Source: Dactylorhiza incarnata
Lineage: Eukaryota; Streptophyta; Magnoliopsida; Asparagales; Orchidaceae
Length of the DNA stretch: 64,000 nucleotides
NCBI GenBank assembly: GCA_033032865.1
Contig: JAWHQI010000009.1
Location: 13,534,001-13,598,000, forward strand
Direction of reading: 5' to 3'
Shown: positions 55,039 to 64,000 of the stretch, in pieces
How positions within the stretch are numbered: position 1 is the first letter of the stretch
How the letters are laid out: each line of letters begins with the position of its first letter
The notes under the pieces: generated by a model
Told to the model about the DNA's origin: nothing
The model's database searches: none
Seen by the model: the letters and a program-made list of their open reading frames with translations, nothing else
Made by a program: the position numbers and the translations under genes

Positions 55039-55489
55039 ATTTAGAATAATTTTCATGCATATCCTAGCTGACATATTATCTATCATATTTTAGTCCAACA
55101 AATTATTTGTTTTCATGCCTTTGGTTCTATTAAATTATTTGCTACACAAATATCATACTGTGTAAATTAGTAGATATTAGGCACTCAATGAAGATTACAG
55201 AAGATAGGCCCAAAAAGGAAGAATATCATCTTGATGGGGAAGCACAAAAACAAATTGTCATATACAAGGAAGGATATCGGCACACCACATAAAAGGATAT
55301 TCTCAAATATATTACTTAACAAGATATGCGCCTATTCAACTTCCTTTTATATAAATAAATCAGAAATTACGGAAAAATATTAGGATAAATAGGCCGTAAA
55401 ACCACAAAAGTCGGCACCAAAGCTTTCACGCTCTCTCCTTCCCGTAAAAGCTTTCTCCTCTTCCTCTCCAAAAACCTTCTACATCTCCT
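55039..55489 (+). other. Spacer between pol and the 3' ORF
   Basis: AT-rich, no convincing frame. It precedes the ORF that starts at 55490 (CTCCTATGGAGCC). Confidence 0.4.
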
Positions 55490-57842
55490 ATGGAGCCAAA
55501 GCCAAATTCTTCAGACAAAATCAATATTGACAGTGAAGTAGTAAGGGGCAGCTTCAAAAATTGTCGAGAAGAGATACAGAATGTTGTATTCCTTCTCAGT
55601 GTCGCAGGGCTTGAAACATTACTATCATATCCTATAAGGATCGTGCAAGAATGTCTAGAAGAGTTCTTCAAAAGATCAGAGGTCGGTGCATCAGGGAGTA
55701 ACATCAAAACTTCAGTCATTGGGAATAATTTGAGGATAACACCCAGAATTTTGAGCCGGCTGCTTGACTTACCAGCCATCTCTGAAGGAGAAGAAGAAGA
55801 TGAACTTTCTAGGGAAGATCATGAAGCAGCCCTAGAATGGTGTGACTATTCAGCAACAGTATATGGATCTCTAGAAAGGAGCAACATGAACCCTCCAGGA
55901 AAATTATTAGCTGACATTGTGGGCAAGGTACACTTATGCAAGTCAGGCTCACATGACAGAATCTCAAAGGAAATGTTCAACCTTATGACTGCAATCATTC
56001 TCACCAAGAAGATTGACTAGAGTCAGATCATCTTCAAGAAATTAAAAGATTGCTTAACAGTCCCCAACATGGGGAGAATTATTTCCATATACCTCTATAA
56101 ATGCCTAGGATACCAGCTCAATGAGTCATATGAGGTACCTCTGCACTATCTAAAAAGAATAGACTACAAAACAATAGAGAGGTGGGAAAAGCCCTTTACC
56201 AAATCAGAAAAAGCTAGAGAAAGCTCCAAGCCCCGTCAAGCAGAGAAAAAGAAAAGTGAAGGCAGTCCTTAAAGAAAGTTGGGAGACAAGAAGAGAAGAA
56301 TGAAGAAGAAAGAACATGTCCCAAGTCCCATCCAATCCCCCAGACATGTTGAGGGGGAGCATGCAGGGGAAACTAACCTATATATAGTCCCAGAAGATGA
56401 AGAAAGCTCAGCACCTATGGAAGTGTCTAGGGTAGCTGCTGGAAAAAAATTGAGAATATGGGAGAAGTTCATCTAGAACTTGCTCCTCAGTATATTGAAA
56501 TTGTGGATCTAGGAGAAGATCAACAAGAATTCTCTACTCAACATACTGAAATAGTGGAAGAAAAGGAAGTTCACCAAGAATCTGTTGCCCAAGGCATTGC
56601 AATAGTTGAGGGGGAGTTCTTCCTACAAAACTCTACCCAAGAGACTGAGATGTTGGAAGAAGGTGAGAGGTCAATCACTGAGGTGATTGAGGGGGGGGGG
56701 GGGGGGGGGGGGGGGCGGTCTCATCTCATCAACAAGACTCTGCCCAGAATGACCTTGACCTGGATGAAGTTAACCGGTTTGTCAAGAAAATTGTAGAGGA
56801 AGAATCAGAAGAACTAGTCTCCACAGGGATGGAGATAGTTCTATGGAAAAGTAAGAGTGTGCTAGAAGAGCCAGACACTCCCAAGCTCAACTCTCAAACT
56901 TTTACTCCTGATTGCCTCTATGAGGACTATGAGCCTCATACAGGTCCATCATATGGCGTTGTTGCATAAGATCCATAGCTTCAATCTCCACTACCAAGTG
57001 AAGTACCTCATGATTCATTACTAGCTCAAAAAAAGTCCCGATGGACAATCAAAGGAGTTAAATAGAAGGCTTTGTGCACACAATAGTCCAAGAACTGAGG
57101 ACTGAGATGAATGCAAAGATTACAAATCTACAAGAAGAAATGCACCATCTGAATGCTCAAACACTCCATTTCTTCATGAAAGTTACAAATGTTGTAGATG
57201 CCACTACATAGCAAAAAGACATGATTCACCAAGCCTGCAAGTAGTAGTTGAAAATCAACTTGCGACTAGAGAACATCTTCATTTAGATTTTCAAGAAACA
57301 TTTAACCACATGGCAGAATATAGGACAAATATAATGAATAGAATGGACTTATGTAGTCAATAGTTGGATGAGCATCTGCTGCAAACCAAGAATACCATGA
57401 CTGCATGGGTGAACATGTTGGAACAGAAGATATCTGATTCTCAAGAAGTTAAATGCAAACATGTATTTGAAGAAATCAAAAAGGGGAGAAGACTATCACT
57501 CACCAAATTGCTCAACAAGCAATATGCGTGTCCAATGCCACTAGGGAGACCCTAGATTTATCACCAAAAACTTACTCCCTAGAACCAGAATTAGCACCAG
57601 CTACTTATGATTACATTCCTCCAGCTAATTATGAAGAATATTGGAATGATTATGTCTACTCTCTTCCAGTTGATCAAGCAGGGCCATCTTCATCTCATAA
57701 GAGGAAGACTTTCCCCACTGAAGAAGAAATGATGGTCATACAAAGAAGGAAGGTAGAAATACAAAACTTACATGCTTATGAAGTTTGGAGCCCTAGTCCA
57801 AGACCATCATCGTGTACACATGGGAGCACTTTGGAAAGTTAG
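55490..57842 (+). pseudogene. Envelope-position extra ORF of the outer copia
   Basis: Lies between pol and the 3' LTR, where Sireviruses can carry an env-like ORF. From 55490 one frame runs to 56476 with stops at 56018-56020 and 56270-56272. Residues about 25-115 (RIVQECLEEFFKRSEV, then RITPRILSRLLDLP) resemble a domain of plant transposon proteins of unknown role. A basic segment rich in KK and SP follows. In a shifted frame comes a degenerate repeat of about 20 residues around IEIV (56480-56640), a run of about 23 G that changes frame (56694-56716), an acidic part, a coiled-coil-like part (57080-57330) and a Pro/Tyr-rich tail ending at 57842. I see no clear signal peptide or membrane segment, so true envelope function is not supported. 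Confidence 0.6.
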
Positions 57843-57986
57843 GCATCACTACCCCCCATACTATATTATAGTAAAGTGTGACAAATATGAAAAACAAAAG
57901 GCAAAAAGGAGTATTCACAGGAGGAATCATCCTAATGGACCACCTCTGTTAGAACACCTAGTCTTGATTTGGATTAGGATCCCAAC

Positions 57987-58002
57987 TCAAATAGGGGGAG
58001 AT
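57987..58002 (+). other. Polypurine tract of the outer copia
   Basis: CAAATAGGGGGAGAT immediately precedes TGTTGGAACC. Confidence 0.85.
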
Positions 58003-59433
58003 TGTTGGAACCTTAGTTTTGATTTGAGTTAGGATCCATCTCTATGATTTAAGTTTCTATCATAACACATCTTATAACTTAGATCAAATTCCCTTAAAAC
58101 TAAGAAAATAATGTAAGAAAGTAATATAAATATAATGCGATCGAATCAGAGAAAATAATATAAGAAAATAACATAGGTTCTCTGCGTTCGACAAACGGCT
58201 ATCTGCATTCGACAAACGACGCTCTGCGGTCGATGAAAGATGTTCATTCTGCGCTCGACTAAATCCAGCTATCTCAGCGCTCGACGATCCCGTCTCAGCG
58301 GTTCAGTGGTCGACGAACAGATCCCGTCTCAGCGGTCGATGAAAAGCTGCGTTCGACGAACTCAAGTCTGCGTTCGACGAATCTTCAACAGAAGCTCAGA
58401 ACGACGAATGAAATGTTCAGATCGACGAACTTGAAGCTGAGCTCGACGAAATATTATCAGCTATATAAATTCTCCTTTCTCAGCTCGACTAAAATTATAT
58501 ATGTTGTCAGATTTATTAAAGCAATATTTTATCATTCCTATTTATATATTGCTATATATTACTGCATTAACATTATAGTCGTTGCAGCACTAAATATTAT
58601 AGCCATTGCAGAAAAGCTTAAAGACAACAGTTTATCTTCTCGAGGAGTCAAGATAATTAAAGAGACTTTATCTCTTTCCCTTTCCCAAAGAGGAATTCAA
58701 AATAAGAGAGAAGCTCTTCATATTATATAAAGACAGAGAAAAGAAAAGCAACGAGAAGAACACACAGATACAGCATAAACATAGAACAACATATTATTCT
58801 ATCTTGTTTGTTTTGACTCTTCTCTGCAGATCTTCTTCATCCTGAGACACCCATCAAGATCATTTGCTCAGGATCTTAACTGCAGAAGAAGAAGAAAGGA
58901 GTGCTACATCCTAAAGAAGAAGCTTACTCAAACTGTCATCTAATCTCAATCAGACAGGGGGAGCTCTTCAACATCATCAAGATCCAAACTCAACAACCCA
59001 TCAGGATCATCAAGAGTCTTCTCAGAAAAGAGAAGAACACTATATCTTTTGTTTTCTTTATTCCTTCCTGTACAAAGGGTTATAACTCCCTTCAAAAGTT
59101 AACTCTCGGTGACATGGCACCCTTAGCAAAAACCTGTGATTTGGTTTTTGAGTTACCTGATCAAAAGCTCATATGGTGGCAGGGCACCTGATCAAAAACC
59201 TGTAGTGGATTCCTACCAGTGGGTAGAAGAGTAGATGTACCCAGGTTGATTGGGGAACTATTATATTTCTTGTGTCTTCTGGTTTTCTTGTTTTATGTTC
59301 TATTTCTTTTTGATGTGCTGTGTTGCTGTGCCTTCTTAGTGTTTGTTGTTATTACACACTAAGCACTACATATATATATATATCATTAATTTGAAACAAC
59401 CTAAAAAGATATTAAGAACTAAACTCCCTTTCA
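58003..59433 (+). repeat. LTR of the outer Sirevirus-like copia
   Basis: TGTTGGAACC...CCCTTTCA, 1431 bp. U3 carries a cluster of CGTTCGACGAA-type motifs (about 58182-58490) upstream of TATATAAA (58724-58731). It is followed by a primer-binding site, not by genomic flank, so it also acts as the left LTR of a deleted unit. Confidence 0.8.
58724..58731 (+). promoter_or_regulatory. TATA box in the outer copia LTR
   Basis: TATATAAA, about 230 bp downstream of the motif cluster. Confidence 0.6.
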
Positions 59434-59767
59434 ATTGGTATCAAAGCAAGGCTGATTATATTAATCACCTTCAACTGATATTCAATTGCACTTTCAACCT
59501 CCTCCTCCAAGATATATTCCAAAGCCCCTGGGTTATTTCCAAAGACAGAAGAGGAAAGCTGCTGGAGAAAGCTGAAAAACATTATAGCTTTCCTTACAAT
59601 TTTGTTGAATTTACACTTATTTATCTTATTGTTGAACTCTATGATGTCTGAACCTATTCATTTATATAATCTTGCTCTTTCTCTCTAAGTATTTCTGTTT
59701 TATTATCATTTTATGTCTATATGTCTATTGTTATATGAGGTTCTGACTTCTTCAAATAGAGGGAGAT
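59434..59767 (+). other. Deleted internal region between two LTRs
   Basis: Starts with a Met-tRNA-type primer site (TGGTATCAAAGC, 59436, one mismatch) and ends with a polypurine tract (AAATAGAGGGAGAT). Only about 330 bp remain and no gag is recognisable. Confidence 0.7.
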
Positions 59768-60653
59768 TATTGGGAATATTGTCCACAAGATTCCTAATTT
59801 GAGTAAGGCCTTAAGATGAAAATAAACATCTTGTATTTGATGCATGTATGAGTTTTGATGTGATATGTACAACAGAAATGCTTGGCTAATATAATGGCTA
59901 ATATAATGTTAGACTTATGATCACTCAAATAGGGTTTTTCCCTAATAATCCCTTAAGGTGCAAAACTCATGTTGATCTATGATCTAATCCTATATTAGAC
60001 ATGTCACTATCATGAGGAAAAGCAGCAAAGATAAAAGAAATTAAAGGAAGCAGCAAATATTAGTTTAAGTCAAATGTCGACTGCATCACCTGGATGAATA
60101 AGGAAAATATGAACTGCATCGACTGGAAGCTAAGTCATTTGTCGACTGCATCGACTGGATAGTTAAGTAATTTGTCGACTGCATCGACTAGTCAGTTAAG
60201 TAATTTTTCAACTGCATCGATTGGAAGACTACTTGATTTATAGACTACTTCGTCCAGACTGTGACAGAAGGATCTTTCCAAGATTGATTGCTCAAGTAAG
60301 GATTGTACCGAGTTATGCCTTTAATGTGAAGGTTGTCGACTGCATCATGTCTATAAGTACTGAAGGATTTTATCAAATACAAGTGCTGAAGGACTTTATC
60401 GACTACATGAATTATTTTGTTAGCATGAAGCGTGTTCTAACAGCTCTATGCTGAAATCAAGCCACAAATTGTGCAGTCATTCAAATTGATTTGAATTCCA
60501 CTTTCTGCTGCAATAATCAAAGTGCTTTAAGAGGAAATAGATTATACTCATTGATTTCAGATTGTTATCATTTAAAGGACTTTCCTTAGGGAAAATTTCT
60601 AGTCGTTGAAGCATTCCTTTTTCAGAAACAAGGCCTCTGCTGATCTGGTATTC

Positions 60654-60661
60654 TATATAAA
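60654..60661 (+). promoter_or_regulatory. TATA box in the second LTR
   Basis: TATATAAA in the context TTCTATATAAAGGG, downstream of the GTCGACTGCATCGACT cluster and about 350 bp upstream of the hairpin array. Confidence 0.6.
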
Positions 60662-61006
60662 GGGATATGAAAATTGAACAAGATACACATACATACATTT
60701 ACAAGAATGCACACATGCATACATTTAAGAAGATTTTATGTGTAAGAATTTTGCAATGGTCAAGCTATAGAATTCTGTCAAGTCTACAGCCACTGCAATC
60801 CTGAGAGAGATTTCTTCCAAGGCTCAACATAACTATTCTCTTTCTGAAGAACATTTCTCACTGGAGTAAGTCTTCTTGATCTAGCCAAATTGATTTCAAG
60901 CAAAAATATTCAAAGGTTGATTAAGGAAGAAGAAGATTTCACAGTGCATCTATTGAAGACTCAAGTATTGTTGGTTGAGTTAAATCTCTATAAATTCTTA
61001 GTAATT

Positions 61007-61275
61007 GTAGGATCCTTTTTGGATCTGAGTTTGTTGTAGGATTCTAGTGGTAATATGAGCTGTGGGATCATTGTGATCTGAGGTAGGGTCTTTGATAAGA
61101 TCTGAGTGTAGATCTCTTGTTGGAGAGATTGAGGTAGGGTTGCTTTTGGCCTGAGTGTAGGATCTTGTGTTTTAAGATCTGAGTTGTAGGATCTTGTGTT
61201 ATAGGTCTGAGGTAGGGGATTGTTGTTCCTAAGTTGTAGGAGTCAAGGACTATGAGTGTAAGATCATATGATCTG
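61007..61275 (+). other. Array of about ten covarying hairpins
   Basis: Units begin GTAGG or a near form and end in TGAG or similar. Internal stems vary: GATCC/GGATC, GATCA/TGATC, GATCTT/AAGATC, ATCTCT/AGAGAT, AGTC/GACT, AGATCAT/ATGATCT. Most units keep pairing although sequence changes. It lies downstream of the TATA, so it would be transcribed. Confidence 0.7.
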
Positions 61276-61592
61276 AGAAATTGGGAGAAGTTGGCCTAAG
61301 CTGACACTCGGCTAGATAGGTGAAGGGGGAAAGTGGATGTAACCATAATTGGGAAACCACTAAACATCTTGGTGTACTGTGTTGTGGATTGTGCTTCTGT
61401 GTTGCTTTGTTGTGCTTAAAAGAAGATATTTAAAAAAAGCACCAAAATCTTAAAACACATATTCATCCCACCCACCCCCTTCTATGTGATTAGACAACAA
61501 CATTAATCTTTCAAGTGGTATCAGAGGTACGTTGTTCATAAATGCCTCACAGTTGAACAAGATTCTTTAAGGGTTAAAAGTCTAAATACATA

Positions 61593-61709
61593 ATGTCTTC
61601 TGGAGAGAGCTATAAGGAATTAAGATCTATGAAGCTTCCTATCTGCAGGAAGGAAAATTTTTGTATACGGAAGCAAATGGTTAAGCTTTACATGGAGGCC
61701 TCTGACATG
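61593..61709 (+). pseudogene. Gag N-terminal fragment
   Basis: ATG at 61593 opens about 39 codons (MSSGESYKELRSMKLPICRK and beyond) similar to the first residues of the gag at 44444, then the match ends where an LTR-like fragment begins. It confirms that the LTR at 59768-61513 is a 5' LTR of the same lineage. Confidence 0.7.
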
Positions 61710-62838
61710 TTTATAAAGTAAATCAACAAGACAACAAATGTTTTATAGAGGTTCCACAAATTTGGGTATGTCATCTCTTCTACCCATTGATAGAAATTCA
61801 CTAAACAATGCTGAGTCTTTTGATAAGGAGACTCTTAGAACCACTAATAAATCTTTTGATAAGGAGATTCTTAGAACCACTGAATTCTTTTAAAGATGGA
61901 TTCTTAAGACTCTATTACAGAATCCTTTAAAGAGAGATTCTTAAAACTTTATCATTGAATCCTTTAAAGAGAGATTCTTAAAATTCTATCACTAAATCCT
62001 TTAAAGATGGATTTTTAAAACTCTATCATTGAATCATTTGCAGAGGGATTCTTAAAACTCTTTTGATCTAAATGGTTAGGGAAGATGTAGATGAGATGAA
62101 TATGATCAGTTTTTCTTGTTAAGGAGAAGAAGACAGAATAATGATCAGCAACTTTCTTTTCTTTCTTGAGGGCCTGTAGCATAATGCCCTTTTCAGATTT
62201 AAAGAGAAGATGAAGATGAATCAAAATTTGAATGAGACTCGGAGAGAAGATGAGTTCTTCTTGAGATCGTAAGTGAGAAGAGAAGAAGATGATCTTTATT
62301 TTAATCATGTTGAATCTATTTATTGATCCATTCACATTTCGAATCATCTTTATATATGGAAGACATCTGAATCAATAGTTTTCTTCTCATCTCTGATTCG
62401 ATATTATTTGTTTCTATAAGAGGAGCACCAACGGCTAGATCTAAGAAACAATCACAGTCTTAATCTGCTCACTGTTTTATCTGTTATTCAGAGACAAATC
62501 GATGTAAGTTAGACAAAACGTTGAATACTTCTCGATGTTCGTCGATTTCTATGTATGTAGAAATCGGCGTATGCTGACTTAAATTTATTCTTAACCTCAA
62601 CTTCTTCTGAACAAGCCTCCATAGAACTGGATGCAAACTGTCTTATATCTTTGATGTACGTCAAATACTTCTTGACGTACAGAGCCTTTTGTCGATGTTT
62701 TTCCTTAACTTTATTCGGCCATTAATATTGTAAGTTTTCCATGTTTATAAAAAATAAAAGCCTTTCTATACAATTTATAATGCATTCCTAAATCACATAT
62801 TTAATTTGATATACCAAATCAAGAGGTATTTCCCAACA
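61710..62838 (-). repeat. Truncated Sirevirus-type LTR fragment
   Basis: Ends TTTCCCAACA like the LTRs at 41681 and 51182. It shows the same order in minus orientation: hairpin array (61813-62051), Arg/Glu-like GAAGA-rich stretch, an AACGGCTA-containing segment, then TCGTCGAT-type inverted repeats (62490-62690). Two perfect 9-bp inverted repeats are CGATTTCTA/TAGAAATCG and GTACGTCAA/TTGACGTAC. No TSD is evident and its left end is missing. Confidence 0.6.
61813..62051 (-). other. Hairpin array in the LTR fragment
   Basis: About eight units with arms GAGTC/GACTC, AATC/GATT and GAATC/GATTC separated by about 12 nt (TTTGATAAGGA or CTTTAAAGAGA). Arms change together (G-C to A-T), as in the array at 61007-61275. 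Confidence 0.6.
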
Positions 62839-64000
62839 CCCCTCACATGGCACATTCAATGTGAATTCTTTTTTCCCAATCAATGCACACCATGGGACGA
62901 CCGGCTCGGCCTTGCCTTATTTCATCTCATGGAGGCCTGATTAGTTGTGGTTTACACAACTACATCGGGAATGACTCTACCTACAATGGACAAGTTCAAG
63001 GCGGCATGAATGCTCCGCTTCGGATCACCACTCGGAAGAAGACTCTAAGGAACCTCGTCAGCCCCCGCTAGTTGGGGTCTCTTGATTACTTGGAGCGCTT
63101 TCAAATCCTGTTAGCCCATTAGCCCTCTGTCCGTCTGGAACAAGTTCCAATTTTCACTATAATGCTCCATGAGCACCTTTGCTTGGATGTAGAGTTTCAA
63201 GACCCACCAGATCTCACCACCGCGATGAGCATCACACGGACTTACAAGAAACGACTCCTCCTCGACCATCCCCAACTCGATCGTCATAAACTGTCGGGTT
63301 CCTTCAAGGGGAGCACAACTGCACCAACCATCCTCAACTATTCCAAGGGAAAAGAGCTCAGTCGCCCCCTTATGTTGCCAGCTATCCATGTTTCAATTGC
63401 GACGAGTCCTTTGGCTCGGGGTACCGATACAAACGCCTTTTCTGGGTGGAGTTGGATGACCCTTCTAACAACGATGAGGAGGATATTGACATGGGAGTTC
63501 AAGATATTTCACTCCACGCCATTTCTGGTGCACAGGAGGGCCATAAAATTCAGATGCACATTGCTCTAGCCAGCTAGTTCTTCCTAGCCTTCATGGACTC
63601 GACAATCACACACAATTTTAACAATTAAGTTGTCGCCACACGCTTTCATCTATCCATCACTCACAATCATTGTATGCATGTTTTCTGTGGACGAAGACAA
63701 AGGATGGATTGCCTAGGGGTATACCACAAGGATCCAATTGTGGTGGTGGACCACCATTTCCAGGTTGACTTTCTAGTTGTATACTTACAAGGAATTTTGT
63801 CATCGTACTTTGGACCCATTGACTTGGGATTTTGACCGTCTCATGATGTGCTGACATTAGGGCACACAGATAATTGAATGGTAAGCCCATCTTTCATCAT
63901 TCAATGGCCGATATTACCAGTCGAGAACGTTCTTGATGAGGAACCCCCTGACCATCAATTGCTCATTCGAGATTTTGGAGACACTCTCTCTCCAACGATT
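62839..64000 (+). pseudogene. Decayed Ty3/gypsy chromovirus-type gag-protease, running off the right edge
   Basis: From about 63000 several frames together match gag C-terminus and protease of plant chromoviruses. Visible pieces are DPPDLTTAMSITRTYKKR (about 63200), a degraded knuckle region CFNCDESFGSGYRYKRLFW (about 63400), ISLHAISG (about 63510), the protease entry MDSTITHNF (about 63595; Gly of DSG is lost) and PIDLGF followed by a stop (about 63820). Multiple frameshifts and stops. RT would be expected to the right. 62839-62990 holds no clear feature. Confidence 0.7.

Larger units (their letters stand above)
59768..61513 (+). repeat. Second Sirevirus-type LTR with hairpin array
   Basis: Begins TATTGGGAATATTG (expected TG mutated to TA) and ends CTTTCA, followed by primer site TGGTATCAGAGG at 61516. 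U3 has repeated GTCGACTGCATCGACTGG-type motifs (about 60077-60420) and TATATAAA at 60654-60661; the hairpin array is at 61007-61275. Its sequence differs from the LTR at 58003. Confidence 0.75.

Noticed and set aside
55490..56020. Interpretation of this ORF as a host gene
   Set aside because: It sits between copia RNase H and a polypurine tract plus LTR, in the slot used for env-like ORFs, and has decayed like the adjacent pol.
61710..62838. Complete solo LTR
   Set aside because: No matching 5-bp duplication at its ends (TGACA versus CCCCT) and the first part expected from related LTRs is missing, so it is a truncated fragment.

Overview
This window is nuclear DNA of a flowering plant. I find no cellular gene. 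Almost every base belongs to LTR retrotransposons nested inside one another. The evidence is plant-type primer-binding sites (complements of initiator Met-tRNA, TGGTATCAGAGC, and of Asp-tRNA, TGGCGCCGTTGCC), TG...CA long terminal repeats with 5-bp target-site duplications (TSDs), and gag/pol proteins of plant lineages: Ty1/copia Sirevirus-like, Ty3/gypsy Tat, and Ty3/gypsy Tekay/Del chromovirus.

Layout. (1) 1-19413: a Ty3/gypsy Tat element on the minus strand. It has an LTR at 18156-19413, then gag, protease, RT and integrase, a 96-bp tandem repeat, and a plus-strand (antisense) spliced extra ORF with its own TATA box. Its other LTR lies beyond the left edge. (2) 6263-15617: a Sirevirus-like copia element on the plus strand, with both LTRs and TSD GCGAG/GTGAG, inserted in the Tat pol. 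(3) 19414-32376: pol and 3' LTR of a Tekay chromovirus on the plus strand. The Tat element appears to have landed in it just upstream of protease. (4) 23258-29776: a coding-free LARD-like element on the minus strand, TSD ATTAT, inside the Tekay 3' LTR. (5) 32377-59433: the oldest layer, a decayed Sirevirus-like copia on the plus strand with gag, pol, an envelope-position ORF and a 3' LTR. Three elements split its gag: the Tekay element, a very young pol-less element (33165-39767, TSD GAGCT) and a three-LTR gag-only array on the minus strand (39789-51182, TSD GGAAG). (6) 59434-64000: a truncated LTR-LTR remnant with a gag start, a related LTR fragment, and a decayed chromovirus-type gag-protease running off the right edge.

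No element here looks autonomous. Pol genes are broken by stops (several are plausible C-to-T changes at CpG), homopolymer frameshifts and deletions. The youngest insertion, with LTRs differing at only three positions that I can see in 1704 bp, carries no pol and encodes only an intact 413-aa double-zinc-knuckle protein. It must have been mobilised in trans.

The most unusual signals are in the LTRs. First, almost every family carries a dense cluster of short CG-rich inverted repeats in U3. An identical 11-mer, TTCGTCGAACG, recurs in five families from both superfamilies. Second, three Sirevirus-type LTRs carry arrays of small hairpins downstream of the likely TATA box. Their stems change sequence from unit to unit while pairing is kept, which suggests a selected RNA structure.
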